DNA of 64,000 nucleotides from Chryseobacterium taeanense (GCF_900099685.1 NZ_FNDW01000005.1:124001-188000), one strand, 5' to 3'; positions 9,201 to 17,125 are shown, counted from the stretch's first letter. Made by a program: numbers and translations. Notes: generated by a model not told the origin, from the letters alone.

Positions 9201-9882
9201 TCGCATCGGTTTGCTGTAAAGAATTGATATTTGAAAAACTTCCGCTTACGATTTGAGTTTCTTTTTTCTTATTTAAATAATTAAGTTGAAACTGATTTTT
9301 ATTAAGTTGAAACTGATTATTCAGGCAATATTCAGGAAGCAAATAAAATCCGGATTCCGGATCTGCACCGATGTCGCCGTTTCTGCTGAAAGTTGTTCCG
9401 CTTGCTCCGCCAAAAACTGCATAGATTTTTGTTGATGAATCTATGTTTAGCGTTTCCATTTTTAAAACCAAACCTTCTTCTTTCGCTTGAGCCAAAACGG
9501 TTAATTTCAAAGTTCCGTTTCCAAGAATCGGGTCTTTGATTTCATATAACATCGAACCCGGACGATAACGGGTTTCAATTTTATCAGCCTGAATTAATTT
9601 TTTTATCGAATTACCTTTCTGAATAGCAAACTGAAGATTGCCACCCATTCCGGGAAGATACAATGCGAATTCCGGCAAATCTCCGGCTTCCACTCTTGAT
9701 GCGCGATTGTCTCCGTACAACGCACGGTTGAAACGGTATTTTCCGTTGACCAATAAAAAATCGCCTTTGTCTTCTTTATAGTGCAGTTCACGCTCATTGT
9801 TATGCCAATGTTTCGATTGAGCAAAAGAATGGGAAAGTGCCGACAAAACAATCAGTCCGGCAAGTATGGTTGTTTTTCGCAT
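6274..9882 (-). CDS. DUF4450 domain protein, six-hairpin glycosidase-like, secreted
   Basis: A 1202-residue exported protein with a signal peptide (residues 1-21, ending SFAQ). Residues about 25-300 match the DUF4450 pattern: WHNNERELHY, then FNRALYGDNRASRVEAGDLPEF, then LYLPGMGGN. Residues about 320-720 look like an (alpha/alpha)6 barrel, with IAWRMRLNAWRGAYTADAL and STTNWQPYDWSINNVALAENLQ. The remainder is beta-rich. DUF4450 proteins are typical of Bacteroidota polysaccharide-use loci, and here the companions imply action on rhamnogalacturonan. Residues about 828-848 are encoded by a dispersed palindromic repeat read in frame (see that entry), apparently in an inter-domain linker. The catalytic residues and the bond cleaved are unknown. 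Confidence 0.8.
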   Translation of the reverse strand: MRKTTILAGLIVLSALSHSFAQSKHWHNNERELHYKEDKGDFLLVNGKYRFNRALYGDNRASRVEAGDLPEFALYLPGMGGNLQFAIQKGNSIKKLIQADKIETRYRPGSMLYEIKDPILGNGTLKLTVLAQAKEEGLVLKMETLNIDSSTKIYAVFGGASGTTFSRNGDIGADPESGFYLLPEYCLNNQFQLNKNQFQLNYLNKKKETQIVSGSFSNINSLQQTDATTLEKLSEFTQNKTEKSPIVYASYSSQKNPVYIQIAKGKSAKNFSDEDLKNIFDEAEKARLTLTNRIQLKTPDADLNNFGANLAVAADGIWESPTFLHGAIAWRMRLNAWRGAYTADALSWHDRAKEHFESYANSQVLKPDFAPVEMDTIRHLARHEEKMGTSVFSSGYISRNPNDNTKPHHYDMNLVFFDQLFSHFKYTGDKEFLKKMWPTMVRHMDWEKRNFKRGDLYDAYAAIWASDALQYSGGKVTHTSAYNYRANREMAKLAKIIGKNPQPYEQEADAILKAMKNELWIKNKGYFAEYKDALGNQIVHDKPGIWSIYHVSDAFILNEFEDYQNLQYINHHTPKIPVTVKGEKDKNYYTLSTTNWQPYDWSINNVALAENLQTALAYWQAGRNEDAFQLWKGNLVESMYYGISPGNFEQLSHYDAFRGELYRDFADPIGVASRTLTEGLFGVYPNLLENKISIKPGFPKDWNSAELKLPDWDYQFKRTSKKTEYLFNSKYQNPVALEMQIAVNESNIKSVKVNGKKVDWKVKPNSILQPIIQFETPKGKDFKIEIKYSGEEIKNEQTDYVNYISESLQLNSDSKKKIKNIYDPQGLIKNSPPLEGWIRPKGEDGVVNHKFELNPQERKGTFFIQLEQNGTTWWQPVNVDIRFPLETKWLNKKLQIQSKSANSINGKLSINGLNKIFSIQKNQNTTIEIPTNYLSKGTNSIELEYNGIKQNIEITDWEIENQGQFNNISLASKYNEKVTEIFNQKYLSPRLKVPTLQLPWQGIGNWCYPLIIAQIDDSGLMNKRKNNKVDFLGIPFLIDKSDKNIVFASQWDNYPDSIEIPLTGKGKKIYFLVAGSTNPMQSQIVNGTITVQYVDGSTSELEMKNPTNWWPIEQDLFDDNFAFEIPDDKIPYRVKLKTGELYKGGTLSKYSSIKGFTDRQVDGGAATILDLPIDPNKELKSIKLTAVSNDVVIGMMSATVLK
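7343..7394. repeat. REP-like dispersed palindromic repeat captured inside a gene
   Basis: CCCCTCC and GGAGGGG form a 7-base stem with a 3-base loop at 7375-7391, embedded in a longer segment that encodes SPPLEGWIRPKGEDGVV on the minus strand. From general knowledge, this looks like the gene-flanking repeat common between flavobacterial genes. Here it lies within an intact open reading frame. Confidence 0.55.
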
Positions 9883-9952
9883 TTTATTTTATGTAGTTTT
9901 GAACACTAAGTTCACAGAGTTTTTATTATAATTGATTTAATAATTTTAGTCT

Positions 9953-10023
9953 CACAAAGCCGCTTCGCTTAAAAAAGCATTATAAGTTTACAAGTAATCT
10001 TATACAAGCAAAGTGGCTTTGTG
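9953..10023. repeat. Large imperfect inverted repeat between two pectin genes
   Basis: The arm at 9953-9970 (starting CACAAAGCCGC) pairs with 10006-10023 at 16 of 18 positions across a 35-base loop. It lies in the 214-base gap between the GH28 and DUF4450 genes, where it may act as a transcript-processing hairpin or be a repeat relic. The gap holds no gene. Confidence 0.5.
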
Positions 10024-10096
10024 GACTTTTAAGCAATATAATTTTTAAAAACATTGTGTTCTTTGTGTTCATTTATGCAGACTCTGAATAATTTTT

Positions 10097-11500
10097 TTAC
10101 GGTTTTAACTCAGTTAAAGGTTGTCCGTTAACGGTTACATTTTTCAAGGTTACGTTTTTCATATAATCCACTTTGTAAGGAATCTGAACGCCCACCATTT
10201 TAGCATTAATCATTGTAAAATCGGTTACCGGAGAAGATTCGTAAGCATCTGAGAATACAGCATATTTTCCGCCTTTGTCAACTGTTAGATTTTCCACCCA
10301 GATATTTCTGATGGTTGGAATGTGATTTCCCGGCTTTTCGTAATGCATATTGAAACGAACCGCAGCTTCTTTGTAAGCTCCCACTTTTGTGTTATAGAAA
10401 AACACGTTTTCGATGATTCCACCACGGCTTGAGCTGGTTTTAATTCTTAAAGCACGGTCAAGATTTTTGCTATCCATTACGTTTCCAATAGCGTAAATAT
10501 TTTTCGCACCGCCCGCAATTTCGCTTCCGATAACGACACCGCCGTGACCGTCTTTCATCTCGCAGTTTTCGATGATATGGTTTTCGGCAGGTCTTCCGAT
10601 GTCTTTTCCGTCCTCGTCTCTTCCGGATTTGATAGCAATACAGTCGTCTCCTGTGTCGAAATAGGAATCTCTAATCCAGACATTTTTACAGGCTTCAGGG
10701 TCGAAACCGTCGTTATTCGGTCCGTGACTGATAACTTTTACTCTTTCAATTAAAACATTTTCACACAAAACAGGATTTAAGTTCCACATCGGAGAATTTT
10801 TCACCAAAACATCCGCCATATAAAAGTTTTTCGACTTGTAAGGCTGAACGAAATTAGGTCTTAAATACCATCCGTCTCCGAAAATTCTTTCTCTGGCAGG
10901 TTTTCTCTGCGCCATATATTCGTGAAGCTTCGCGCGGGCAGGATTTTGTCTTCCCGGACGGGTTTCGTTGTAGCCATATTTTGTCGCACCACACCAAAAC
11001 CACCAGTTGTCGTTGTTGGCGTTTCCGTCCAAAGTTCCTTTTCCTGTTACTGCGATATTTTCTTCTTCGTAAGCGTAGATCAACGATGAATAATTCATAC
11101 ATTCCATTCCTTCCCAACGCGTGAAAACGATAGGGTAGTCTTTGCTATCCTGACTGAATAAAATCGTAGAATCGTCTGTTAAATGTAGATTGACATTAGA
11201 TTTTAAATAAATTGCTCCCGTTAAGAAAACGCCGTTTGGAACGACAACTCTTCCTCCGCCTTCTGCATTGCATTTTTCAATGGCTTTTTTGAAAGCTTCC
11301 GTATTTTTTGTCTTTCCGTCACCAACTGCTCCAAAATCGGTAATCAAATAATCCACTTTTCTAAATTCAGGCTTTTTGATTTGCTTTTTTAACGCTTTGA
11401 TTTCTTTTAAAGGCTGTTTTGCGGAAGTCCACGGTTTGTATTGTGCCGAAACAGTTATGGACAAAACTAAAGCGAATAAAAGTGGAATATATTTTTTCAT
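10097..11500 (-). CDS. GH28 polygalacturonase / rhamnogalacturonan hydrolase, secreted
   Basis: A 467-residue exported glycoside hydrolase of family GH28, which hydrolyses galacturonic-acid linkages in pectin by inversion. There is a signal peptide (residues 1-19, ending VSAQ). The right-handed beta-helix carries all classic GH28 blocks in order: an N-D-D block in NNDGFDPEAC, the catalytic pair in DTGDDCIAIKSGRDEDG (about residue 283), the catalytic His in GHGGVVIGSE (about 316) and the substrate-binding RIKTSSSRGG (about 350). It is preceded on its strand by its own promoter carrying a 20-base element shared with the GH105 gene. Whether it acts on homogalacturonan or on the rhamnogalacturonan backbone cannot be told from the sequence. 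Confidence 0.95.
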   Translation of the reverse strand: MKKYIPLLFALVLSITVSAQYKPWTSAKQPLKEIKALKKQIKKPEFRKVDYLITDFGAVGDGKTKNTEAFKKAIEKCNAEGGGRVVVPNGVFLTGAIYLKSNVNLHLTDDSTILFSQDSKDYPIVFTRWEGMECMNYSSLIYAYEEENIAVTGKGTLDGNANNDNWWFWCGATKYGYNETRPGRQNPARAKLHEYMAQRKPARERIFGDGWYLRPNFVQPYKSKNFYMADVLVKNSPMWNLNPVLCENVLIERVKVISHGPNNDGFDPEACKNVWIRDSYFDTGDDCIAIKSGRDEDGKDIGRPAENHIIENCEMKDGHGGVVIGSEIAGGAKNIYAIGNVMDSKNLDRALRIKTSSSRGGIIENVFFYNTKVGAYKEAAVRFNMHYEKPGNHIPTIRNIWVENLTVDKGGKYAVFSDAYESSPVTDFTMINAKMVGVQIPYKVDYMKNVTLKNVTVNGQPLTELKP

Positions 11501-11541
11501 AAGGATTTAGATTCAAGATTTTTGAAGAAGTTCTTCGTTTT

Positions 11542-11586
11542 GCAAACTAATATTAATACAAAGAAAAATTATCCTGCACTGTCGGT
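11542..11586 (-). promoter_or_regulatory. Promoter of GH28 gene with shared 20-base activator element
   Basis: On the minus strand ACCGACAGTGCAGGATAATT (11586 to 11567) is followed after 17 bases by TAGTTTGC (11549 to 11542), a near match to the Bacteroidetes -7 box. The same 20 bases with the same 17-base gap to TAGATTGC precede the GH105 gene. The promoter drives the gene that starts at 11500. Confidence 0.65.
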
Positions 11587-11593
11587 TACGAGA

Positions 11594-12499
11594 TTATTTG
11601 TCAGGAAATAAGGTTTTCAGCCAATCAGAACATAGTTTTTTCCAGTTGTCAGTGAGCTCGGATTTATTGGTAATTCCGATTTTGTGTTCGCCTTCAGGAA
11701 AAACTAACAATGCGCCTTTCACTTTATTTTTCGTCATAGCCTGATAATAAAGAAGGCTGTTCATCACCGGAACAGTTTTATCATTTTGAGCGTGAATCAA
11801 TAGTGTTGGAGGCGTTTTATCTGTCACCCGGTTTTGCATCGAGTATTCGTTGATTTTTTCCTGAGAAGCATTCTCTCCCAGTAAACTTTTACGACTTCCA
11901 ACGTGAGCGTATTCACCTAAATCGATAACGGGAGAAACCAGAATTGCGAAATTTGGAATGGTTGGTATGGATCTCCAGTCGTTTTCCAGCTCTGTATAAT
12001 CTGTGGTAATATTGCTTACTGATGCTGCCAAATGTCCGCCTGCGGAAGTTCCTATAACACCAATCTGGTCAGAGGAAATCCCATATTGAGAAGCATTTCT
12101 TCGAAGATATTTTATTGCTGCCTGAACATCCTGCAATGGTGCAATTTCTCTTTGCTTTACATCGGGAGAAATTGGTAATCTGTAATTCAAAACAAAAGCT
12201 GAAATTCCTAAAGTGTTAAACCATTTTGCAATCTGAAATCCATTCAGGTCATAAGTCAGTTTGTAATAACCTCCGCCTGGAATCACAATCACTGCCATTG
12301 GTTTTCTGTCTTCTTTTGGCGGTAAAAAAGCAAATAATTCAGGTTCTTTGATTTGTACAAGCCGACCGTCTTTCTCTTCATTTTTTAATTCTAAGCCTTT
12401 GGAATTCGGCATCTGACCTTTTGGCCAAAGCGTAATTTTTTCCTGGGCAGAAATTAGATTTACAATTAAAATCAAAAAGAATAATCCGAATTTTTTCAT
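11594..12499 (-). CDS. Alpha/beta hydrolase, probable pectin/xylan acetylesterase, secreted
   Basis: A 301-residue exported esterase-like protein of the alpha/beta hydrolase fold (BD-FAE/pectin acetylesterase-like). A TTG lies two codons upstream, but ATG at 12499 gives a standard signal peptide (FGLFFLILIVNLISAQ). Visible motifs are the oxyanion-hole IPGGGYY, the nucleophile elbow GTSAGGHLAA (about residue 149), the acid in HAQNDKTVP and the His in EGEHKIG. It ends only 7 bases before the shared promoter element of the GH28 gene and begins 18 bases after the CE12 gene, so it is probably co-transcribed with CE12. Removing acetyl groups from pectin backbones is the likely role; the substrate is inferred from context. 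Confidence 0.85.
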   Translation of the reverse strand: MKKFGLFFLILIVNLISAQEKITLWPKGQMPNSKGLELKNEEKDGRLVQIKEPELFAFLPPKEDRKPMAVIVIPGGGYYKLTYDLNGFQIAKWFNTLGISAFVLNYRLPISPDVKQREIAPLQDVQAAIKYLRRNASQYGISSDQIGVIGTSAGGHLAASVSNITTDYTELENDWRSIPTIPNFAILVSPVIDLGEYAHVGSRKSLLGENASQEKINEYSMQNRVTDKTPPTLLIHAQNDKTVPVMNSLLYYQAMTKNKVKGALLVFPEGEHKIGITNKSELTDNWKKLCSDWLKTLFPDK

Positions 12500-12523
12500 T
12501 GTCAATTGTCTAATGATAATGAG

Positions 12524-13258
12524 TTATTTGGTGTATTTTTCTAATCCGGTATTTAAAGGTTTCAAAGCGTTAACCGCAAGTTTCGCAACAGTTTCCGCGC
12601 CTAAGCGTGATAAGTGCGTGTCATCCGCTTTATCCTTGTCATAATAAGGGTTTTCGCCTGCTTTGAAATGAAGATGGAGTAGCTTTGATTTTTCCGGACC
12701 AGCTGCAATTTCCATTTGTTCTGTCAACAATTGCATATCAACGAAAGGCACTTTCATTGCATCGGCAATCAATCTTACTACCAGCGGATATTCTTTGTGT
12801 GTATCTACTAAAACACCATTTTCATTAAAATTCCTTCTTGTGATGGAGGTCATCAGAATCGGCGTTGCACCTTTGGCCCTGGTTTCGGTCACATATCTTT
12901 CCAGGTTAGCTCTATATTGTGTATAAGGATTAGTGAATTTGGTCGAGTCTTTCAGCTTTTGGTCGTTATGCCCAAATTGAATAATCACAAAATCTCCTTT
13001 TTTGAGTTGCTTCTCGACTTTGTCCCACCGACCTTCTGTTCTGAAGCTTTTTGAGCTTCTGCCATTCATAGCGTGGTTCTGGATTTCGATTCCCGATGTG
13101 AAAAATTGCGGAAGAACTTGTCCCCAGCCGTGTTCCGGATTTTTTTCCGGATTATCCTTATTTGACATTGTAGAATCGCCAATTAAAAATAAGGTTGGTT
13201 TCTGAGCAAATATTATTAATGAAAGAAACAGAAATATGATGGAAAGTTTTTTATGCAT
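12524..13258 (-). CDS. Rhamnogalacturonan acetylesterase (CE12, SGNH hydrolase), secreted
   Basis: A 244-residue exported SGNH hydrolase closely resembling CE12 rhamnogalacturonan acetylesterases such as YesT/RhgT. The signal peptide covers about the first 18 residues. Block I is LIGDSTMSN with the nucleophile Ser, block II is MNGRSSKSF, block III is QFGHNDQK with the oxyanion Asn, and block V is DDTHLSRLGAE with the catalytic Asp and His. It removes acetyl esters from the galacturonic acid of rhamnogalacturonan I so that backbone enzymes can act. It is followed after 18 bases by the second esterase gene. Confidence 0.93.
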   Translation of the reverse strand: MHKKLSIIFLFLSLIIFAQKPTLFLIGDSTMSNKDNPEKNPEHGWGQVLPQFFTSGIEIQNHAMNGRSSKSFRTEGRWDKVEKQLKKGDFVIIQFGHNDQKLKDSTKFTNPYTQYRANLERYVTETRAKGATPILMTSITRRNFNENGVLVDTHKEYPLVVRLIADAMKVPFVDMQLLTEQMEIAAGPEKSKLLHLHFKAGENPYYDKDKADDTHLSRLGAETVAKLAVNALKPLNTGLEKYTK

Positions 13259-13396
13259 TTTTTGAATTGTTTTAAAGTTGAATCATTCGCAGCCCGGCTT
13301 GATGATAATTTATTATTTATTTTAATTGGAATCATCGAACCACTTCGTTAGGTTTGAACGAACTTTTCGAGAGCCTCAGAGTGACAAAGCAGGAGT

Positions 13397-13418
13397 CCTT
13401 CGACTTCGCTCAGGATAA
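13397..13418. repeat. REP-like sequence CCTTCGACTTCGCTCAGG
   Basis: A short dispersed-repeat-like sequence (CCTTCGACTTCGCTCAGG) in the 202-base gap upstream of the CE12 gene. From general knowledge, similar stretches recur between genes in many flavobacteria. No gene is seen in this gap. Confidence 0.35.
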
Positions 13419-13460
13419 ACTACAGACGGAAAAGCTGCCCTAATTTAAATAATTATACTT

Positions 13461-14711
13461 TTATTTCTCGAATTCTAAGCTTGCCAAAATAAATGGACCT
13501 GTTCCTTTTCCGTCATTGGAACGGATTTTTTCGTTGACATAATATTCGTAAGAACCGTCTCTGTAAGGTTTTCCGCCTAAACCGGCAACAGCGCAACATT
13601 TGTTGAGATTGACAACGCCATTTTCATCAACTGTGATTAAGTTTTTGATTATGCCGTCATAGCCTTTTTTCGCTGCAGCTTTGTAAGATTGTGGCAAATA
13701 ACCTTCGTTTACAGATTTGATAATGGTGTAAACAAACATCGCCGAAGCGCTCGCTTCCTCGTAATTGCCATTTTCCAAAGGTTTATCCAAGACCTGATAC
13801 CAAAGTCCGGAATTCTTATCCTGAACTTTGATGACAGCATCTGAAAAAGATTTGATATAGGAAATGATTCTCGCTCTGCCGGGATGATTCTCCGGAAGAT
13901 AATCTAAAACATCTACCATTGCCATTCCGTACCAGCCCATTGCGCGACCCCAGAAATTAGGAGAAAGTCCGGTTTCTTTATTTGCCCAAGCCTCTTTTTT
14001 ACTTTCGTCCCAGGCGTGATAAAGCAATCCTGTTTTTTTGTCTAAAAGGTTTTTCTGAACGGAGTCAAACTGAAAAACAATGTCGTCATAAGCTTTTTGA
14101 GCGTCTGCGCCTTTTGTGAAATCTTTAGTATAGTGTGTGTAGAAAGGCATTCCCATATAAAGACCATCCAGCCAAACCTGGTATGGATAGATTTTCTTGT
14201 GCCAGAAAGAACCTTCTTTGGTTCTTGGCTGACCATCGATTTGTGAACGTAAGGTTTGAAGTGCTTCCAGATATTTTTCTTTTTTCTCTTTTTCGTAAAG
14301 ATAAAGCAATACGTTTCCACTATTCAGCATATCGATATTGTACTTTTCTAACTCATAGGTCTGAATGGTTCCGTCTTGATTAATTAACTTTTCGCCCAAA
14401 CCACTGATGTAATCATAGTATTCCTTCTTTCCCGTTTTTTCGTAGATTTTTTCTGCGCCGTCTAAAACAATGGCAGAAGGGTAAGTCCATTTTGGGCTTT
14501 TGCTGAAATCCAGCATCCAGGCTTCCGGGAAACGATGCATCTCGGAAAGTAACATTCTTTCCGACCAATTCAGATTAGTGGGAACAATTTTTCCTGATTG
14601 GGATTTTGAAGTTTCTGTTTTAACCTGGGCTGATTGTGCAGATGATAGAAAAATTCCTAAAGTTAGAGTTGCTAAAAAGATGATTTTTATTTTATGACAG
14701 GTATGATTCAT
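13461..14711 (-). CDS. GH105 unsaturated rhamnogalacturonyl hydrolase, secreted
   Basis: A 416-residue exported enzyme of the GH88/GH105 group (YteR/YesR-like), which removes unsaturated galacturonic acid from the ends of oligosaccharides left by pectate or rhamnogalacturonan lyases. Motifs of the (alpha/alpha)6 barrel are present: VWLDGLYMGMPFYTHY with the catalytic Asp, WGRAMGWYGMAMVDVLDYLPENHPGR, SGLWYQVLD, and EASASAMFVYTI. I chose the ATG at 14711 because the longer version would start at a TTG (14732) that lies inside the -7 box of its own promoter. With this start the protein opens with a signal peptide ending SSAQS. It is the first gene of the leftward cluster. Confidence 0.92.
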   Translation of the reverse strand: MNHTCHKIKIIFLATLTLGIFLSSAQSAQVKTETSKSQSGKIVPTNLNWSERMLLSEMHRFPEAWMLDFSKSPKWTYPSAIVLDGAEKIYEKTGKKEYYDYISGLGEKLINQDGTIQTYELEKYNIDMLNSGNVLLYLYEKEKKEKYLEALQTLRSQIDGQPRTKEGSFWHKKIYPYQVWLDGLYMGMPFYTHYTKDFTKGADAQKAYDDIVFQFDSVQKNLLDKKTGLLYHAWDESKKEAWANKETGLSPNFWGRAMGWYGMAMVDVLDYLPENHPGRARIISYIKSFSDAVIKVQDKNSGLWYQVLDKPLENGNYEEASASAMFVYTIIKSVNEGYLPQSYKAAAKKGYDGIIKNLITVDENGVVNLNKCCAVAGLGGKPYRDGSYEYYVNEKIRSNDGKGTGPFILASLEFEK

Positions 14712-14728
14712 CAGTAACAATTTTAACT

Positions 14729-14773
14729 GCAATCTAAAATGTTTAAGATAAATAATTATCCTGCACTGTCGGT
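14729..14773 (-). promoter_or_regulatory. Promoter of GH105 gene with shared 20-base activator element
   Basis: ACCGACAGTGCAGGATAATT (14773 to 14754, minus strand), a 17-base gap, then TAGATTGC (14736 to 14729). The 20 bases and the gap are identical to those upstream of the GH28 gene. The expected transcript start falls a few bases before ATG 14711, giving a very short leader. Confidence 0.65.
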
Positions 14774-14815
14774 GTAATTAATTGAAAATTTTCTGTAAGT
14801 AAGTTTAAGAATAAA

Positions 14816-16264
14816 TTACCAATTGACAAACATGAATTTTTCCTTCCATGGCAATTTTACGAGACCAATTCCCCAAGCAAGTTTATCAAGTAAAACATCC
14901 TGTGTTTTTCGTTCTACGGTGAGGGTATAATCATAATCGGTGACAACCAGCTTACCCGAACGTTGAAAAAACTCATTTTGTAATAATGCCGGAGATGAAT
15001 TTTTCATTGGCTTCCAATTGTGCAGAACACTTTCAATCACATTTGTAGCTTGTGTCTTATGCTTACGCGAAAGTTTTATATGTCTGTTAATACTTTGATG
15101 TATCGGAATATTGCATAAGAATTTTTCAAAAGTCATGTCATATTCGGGAGCATTTGTGTTTCCGGTAGCAATGAAATGCAGCAGATGAGCGCACAATTCA
15201 GGATCCGTGAGTTCCTGGGTTTCAGGATGCAGAAGATCACAATGTTCAAAAAAGGTTTTGATGAAAGGATGTATTAAAATAAGTCCTGCATTCCGGACAT
15301 ACTGTCCATTATTCGCAATTGCTTCCTCATGGTTTTCTGTTGTATGCTTATTTATTATTTCTTCATTAATATTCGTGTTTTCTTGCTGATCTTTTATTTC
15401 GGTTTTATAGCTTTCAATACGTTCAAGAATTTCTTTTTCTTTCATAAAAGGAAATACCTCAGCTACAGTTTTCCAATTTTCAGAACTTTTTAGATTGTAA
15501 AATTCCGCTGGATTTACTTTTAAGATTTGTTGTAAAAAATATTCCTGAAGATTACTTCCCGGGGACTTCAAATATTCCGATAACAAATGCAAAATCAGTT
15601 TCCAAACGACAATCCTGTCCTGATAATTTAATTTTGATATTCGTCGGATCATTTCAGTCTCCAAATTGATCTTTAATTCCTTATTTTCTAAAATAGCTAA
15701 GCATAATTGAGGAATTTGCCTGTCCGAAAGCTGATGAATAATACGATCCTGAACATATTGATTCGACAAAACAGAAATCATACTTTTTTTGAAGTTTTTG
15801 GCTGAAATAAGTTTATCAAACATTTTCGTTTCCAGAAAATCAATGCTTTTCTTATCTGAATTCCACCAGGGCATACATCCATTTTCTAAAAAATAGATAA
15901 AGGTCTGTACCATTTTTTCCTGAAAGCCAATTATATCTGCTTCAGTTTCATTTTCTTTTCCCTGCCCGGAAGTTTTATCAAGCTTTGATATTTCAGATAG
16001 TTCCTCTTTGAAGAGCAGGACAATTTTATCTCTTAATTCAGTATTCAGCGAACTGTTTTTTATATCCAGATTTAGTTCTAAGCAGGGAATTTGCAAAGTA
16101 TTACCGGCTAGTTTTTGCTCTAAACTGTTGATGTATTTTTCTATTTCAGGGAAAACATCAATAGACAAAAAATTATTGATATCATCTTTTATACGATATG
16201 CTTTCTCTTTATTGTTGACGGTAATTTCAACAACTACTTTCTGGATGATATGATCCTGCTTCAC
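14816..16264 (-). CDS. Contractile injection system tape-measure protein (Afp14-like)
   Basis: A 482-residue protein of the eCIS tape-measure family (Afp14/Pvc14 type), which sets tube length during particle assembly in the cytoplasm. The N-terminus has the family pattern IIQKVVVEITVNNKEKAYRI followed by a segment around the conserved IPCLELNLDI. The C-terminus is highly diagnostic: RNAGLILIHPFIKTFFE, LLHFIATG, FLCNIPIHQSI, LHNWKPMKNSSPALLQNEFFQRSGKL, and the closing LDKLAWGIGLVKLPWKEKFMFVNW. In classic Afp/PVC clusters this gene sits within the single operon, but here it is divergent from all other structural genes and lies 44 bases downstream of a small Cys-rich gene with which it is probably co-transcribed. 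Confidence 0.88.
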   Translation of the reverse strand: MKQDHIIQKVVVEITVNNKEKAYRIKDDINNFLSIDVFPEIEKYINSLEQKLAGNTLQIPCLELNLDIKNSSLNTELRDKIVLLFKEELSEISKLDKTSGQGKENETEADIIGFQEKMVQTFIYFLENGCMPWWNSDKKSIDFLETKMFDKLISAKNFKKSMISVLSNQYVQDRIIHQLSDRQIPQLCLAILENKELKINLETEMIRRISKLNYQDRIVVWKLILHLLSEYLKSPGSNLQEYFLQQILKVNPAEFYNLKSSENWKTVAEVFPFMKEKEILERIESYKTEIKDQQENTNINEEIINKHTTENHEEAIANNGQYVRNAGLILIHPFIKTFFEHCDLLHPETQELTDPELCAHLLHFIATGNTNAPEYDMTFEKFLCNIPIHQSINRHIKLSRKHKTQATNVIESVLHNWKPMKNSSPALLQNEFFQRSGKLVVTDYDYTLTVERKTQDVLLDKLAWGIGLVKLPWKEKFMFVNW

Positions 16265-16308
16265 TTCAAATAGATTTTAATTTTGCAATATTGAGTTTCC
16301 CGCTGTTT

Positions 16309-16629
16309 TTATTTTTTATCAAATTCCCCGCCCCAGAAACCTGCCGGACAAAGGCTTAATTTTGATCTCTGTTTTGCGCTCAGTCTGCATCCGCATCCTC
16401 TGATAAATCCGTCTTTTGGAGAATCTGCAAGTTCAAGTGTTTCAGGATTCATCCACTTCATCGCGTTGCAATTGTTGCCGTTTTTTAAAGGGCAGGCATT
16501 ACAGATTTCTTCCCGTAAAGAGAAAATAGCTTCTTCATCCTGGTTTGCCATGCCTATTTTTGAACGCAGTTCATTGAAATGGCCGCCAATGATTTCATTG
16601 CGCTTGCCAAAAAGATTTTTAATATTCAT
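16309..16629 (-). CDS. Cys-rich (zinc-ribbon-like) small protein in the tape-measure operon
   Basis: A 106-residue protein with six cysteines: C-x2-C-x7-C in ICNACPLKNGNNCNA, then GCGC, then a final LCPAGFW. The spacing suggests a zinc-binding or disulphide-free metal-site fold. From memory, similar CPLK...GCGC proteins occur among Bacteroidota phage genes, so an origin with the phage-tail machinery is plausible. It is the first gene of the leftward transcript that also carries the tape-measure gene. Its function is unknown; a scaffold, chaperone or baseplate accessory role would fit but is speculation. Confidence 0.7.
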   Translation of the reverse strand: MNIKNLFGKRNEIIGGHFNELRSKIGMANQDEEAIFSLREEICNACPLKNGNNCNAMKWMNPETLELADSPKDGFIRGCGCRLSAKQRSKLSLCPAGFWGGEFDKK

Positions 16630-16657
16630 TCGATTTAAGTTTTAAGATTATTGGGGT

Positions 16658-16723
16658 CAAAATTAGAGGAAGAAAATCCATCTTACGAATTATGAAGGCT
16701 GTCTGTTCTGTCTTTGCAGTAAA
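16658..16723 (-). promoter_or_regulatory. Promoter of the tape-measure operon with 16-base element
   Basis: On the minus strand TTTACTGCAAAGACAG (16723 to 16708), then 18 bases, TTCG (16689 to 16686), 20 bases, and TAATTTTG (16665 to 16658), which matches the -7 consensus TAnnTTTG. The gene start follows at 16629. Confidence 0.65.
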
Positions 16724-17058
16724 AAGCAAAATCATAAATACTTGTGCTTTTCCGGAATTTTTTGTTATGAAAAACGCTATGAAATTTTTTTAGAAAAGCA
16801 GTTTTGTTAATTTAAACCAAATGAAATGTGAAGAATATTTGCAGACTTATTTACATCAAAAACTTACAATACTGTTAGCTTTCACATTATAATGAAATAA
16901 ATATTTTTTAGACCAAAATCTGGCTTCAAATTTCACCACGACTGGAATAAGGAAGTTTTAAATTTAAATTGCTGTTTTAATTTAATATTATAAATTATTG
17001 ATTAATAAATATTTGTAAATTTATTTTTTTCATTTTTTTGAGAGAAATTAAAATGTTA

Positions 17059-17125
17059 TTTACTGCAAAGACAGGTTTGACCCCTCAAAATATTTGTCTT
17101 TTGATTGACTGTGATTGTATGTTTG
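17059..17125 (+). promoter_or_regulatory. Promoter of the main eCIS operon with 16-base element
   Basis: TTTACTGCAAAGACAG (17059-17074), then 18 bases, TTTG (17093-17096), 21 bases, and TATGTTTG (17118-17125). This is a full match to the Bacteroidetes promoter pattern. The first gene starts 27 bases later at 17152. The upstream element sits where an activator would contact RNA polymerase. Confidence 0.75.

Noticed and set aside
14712..14732. TTG start for the GH105 gene
   Set aside because: It lies within the -7 box of the gene's own promoter and would push the signal peptide inward; ATG 14711 fits both.
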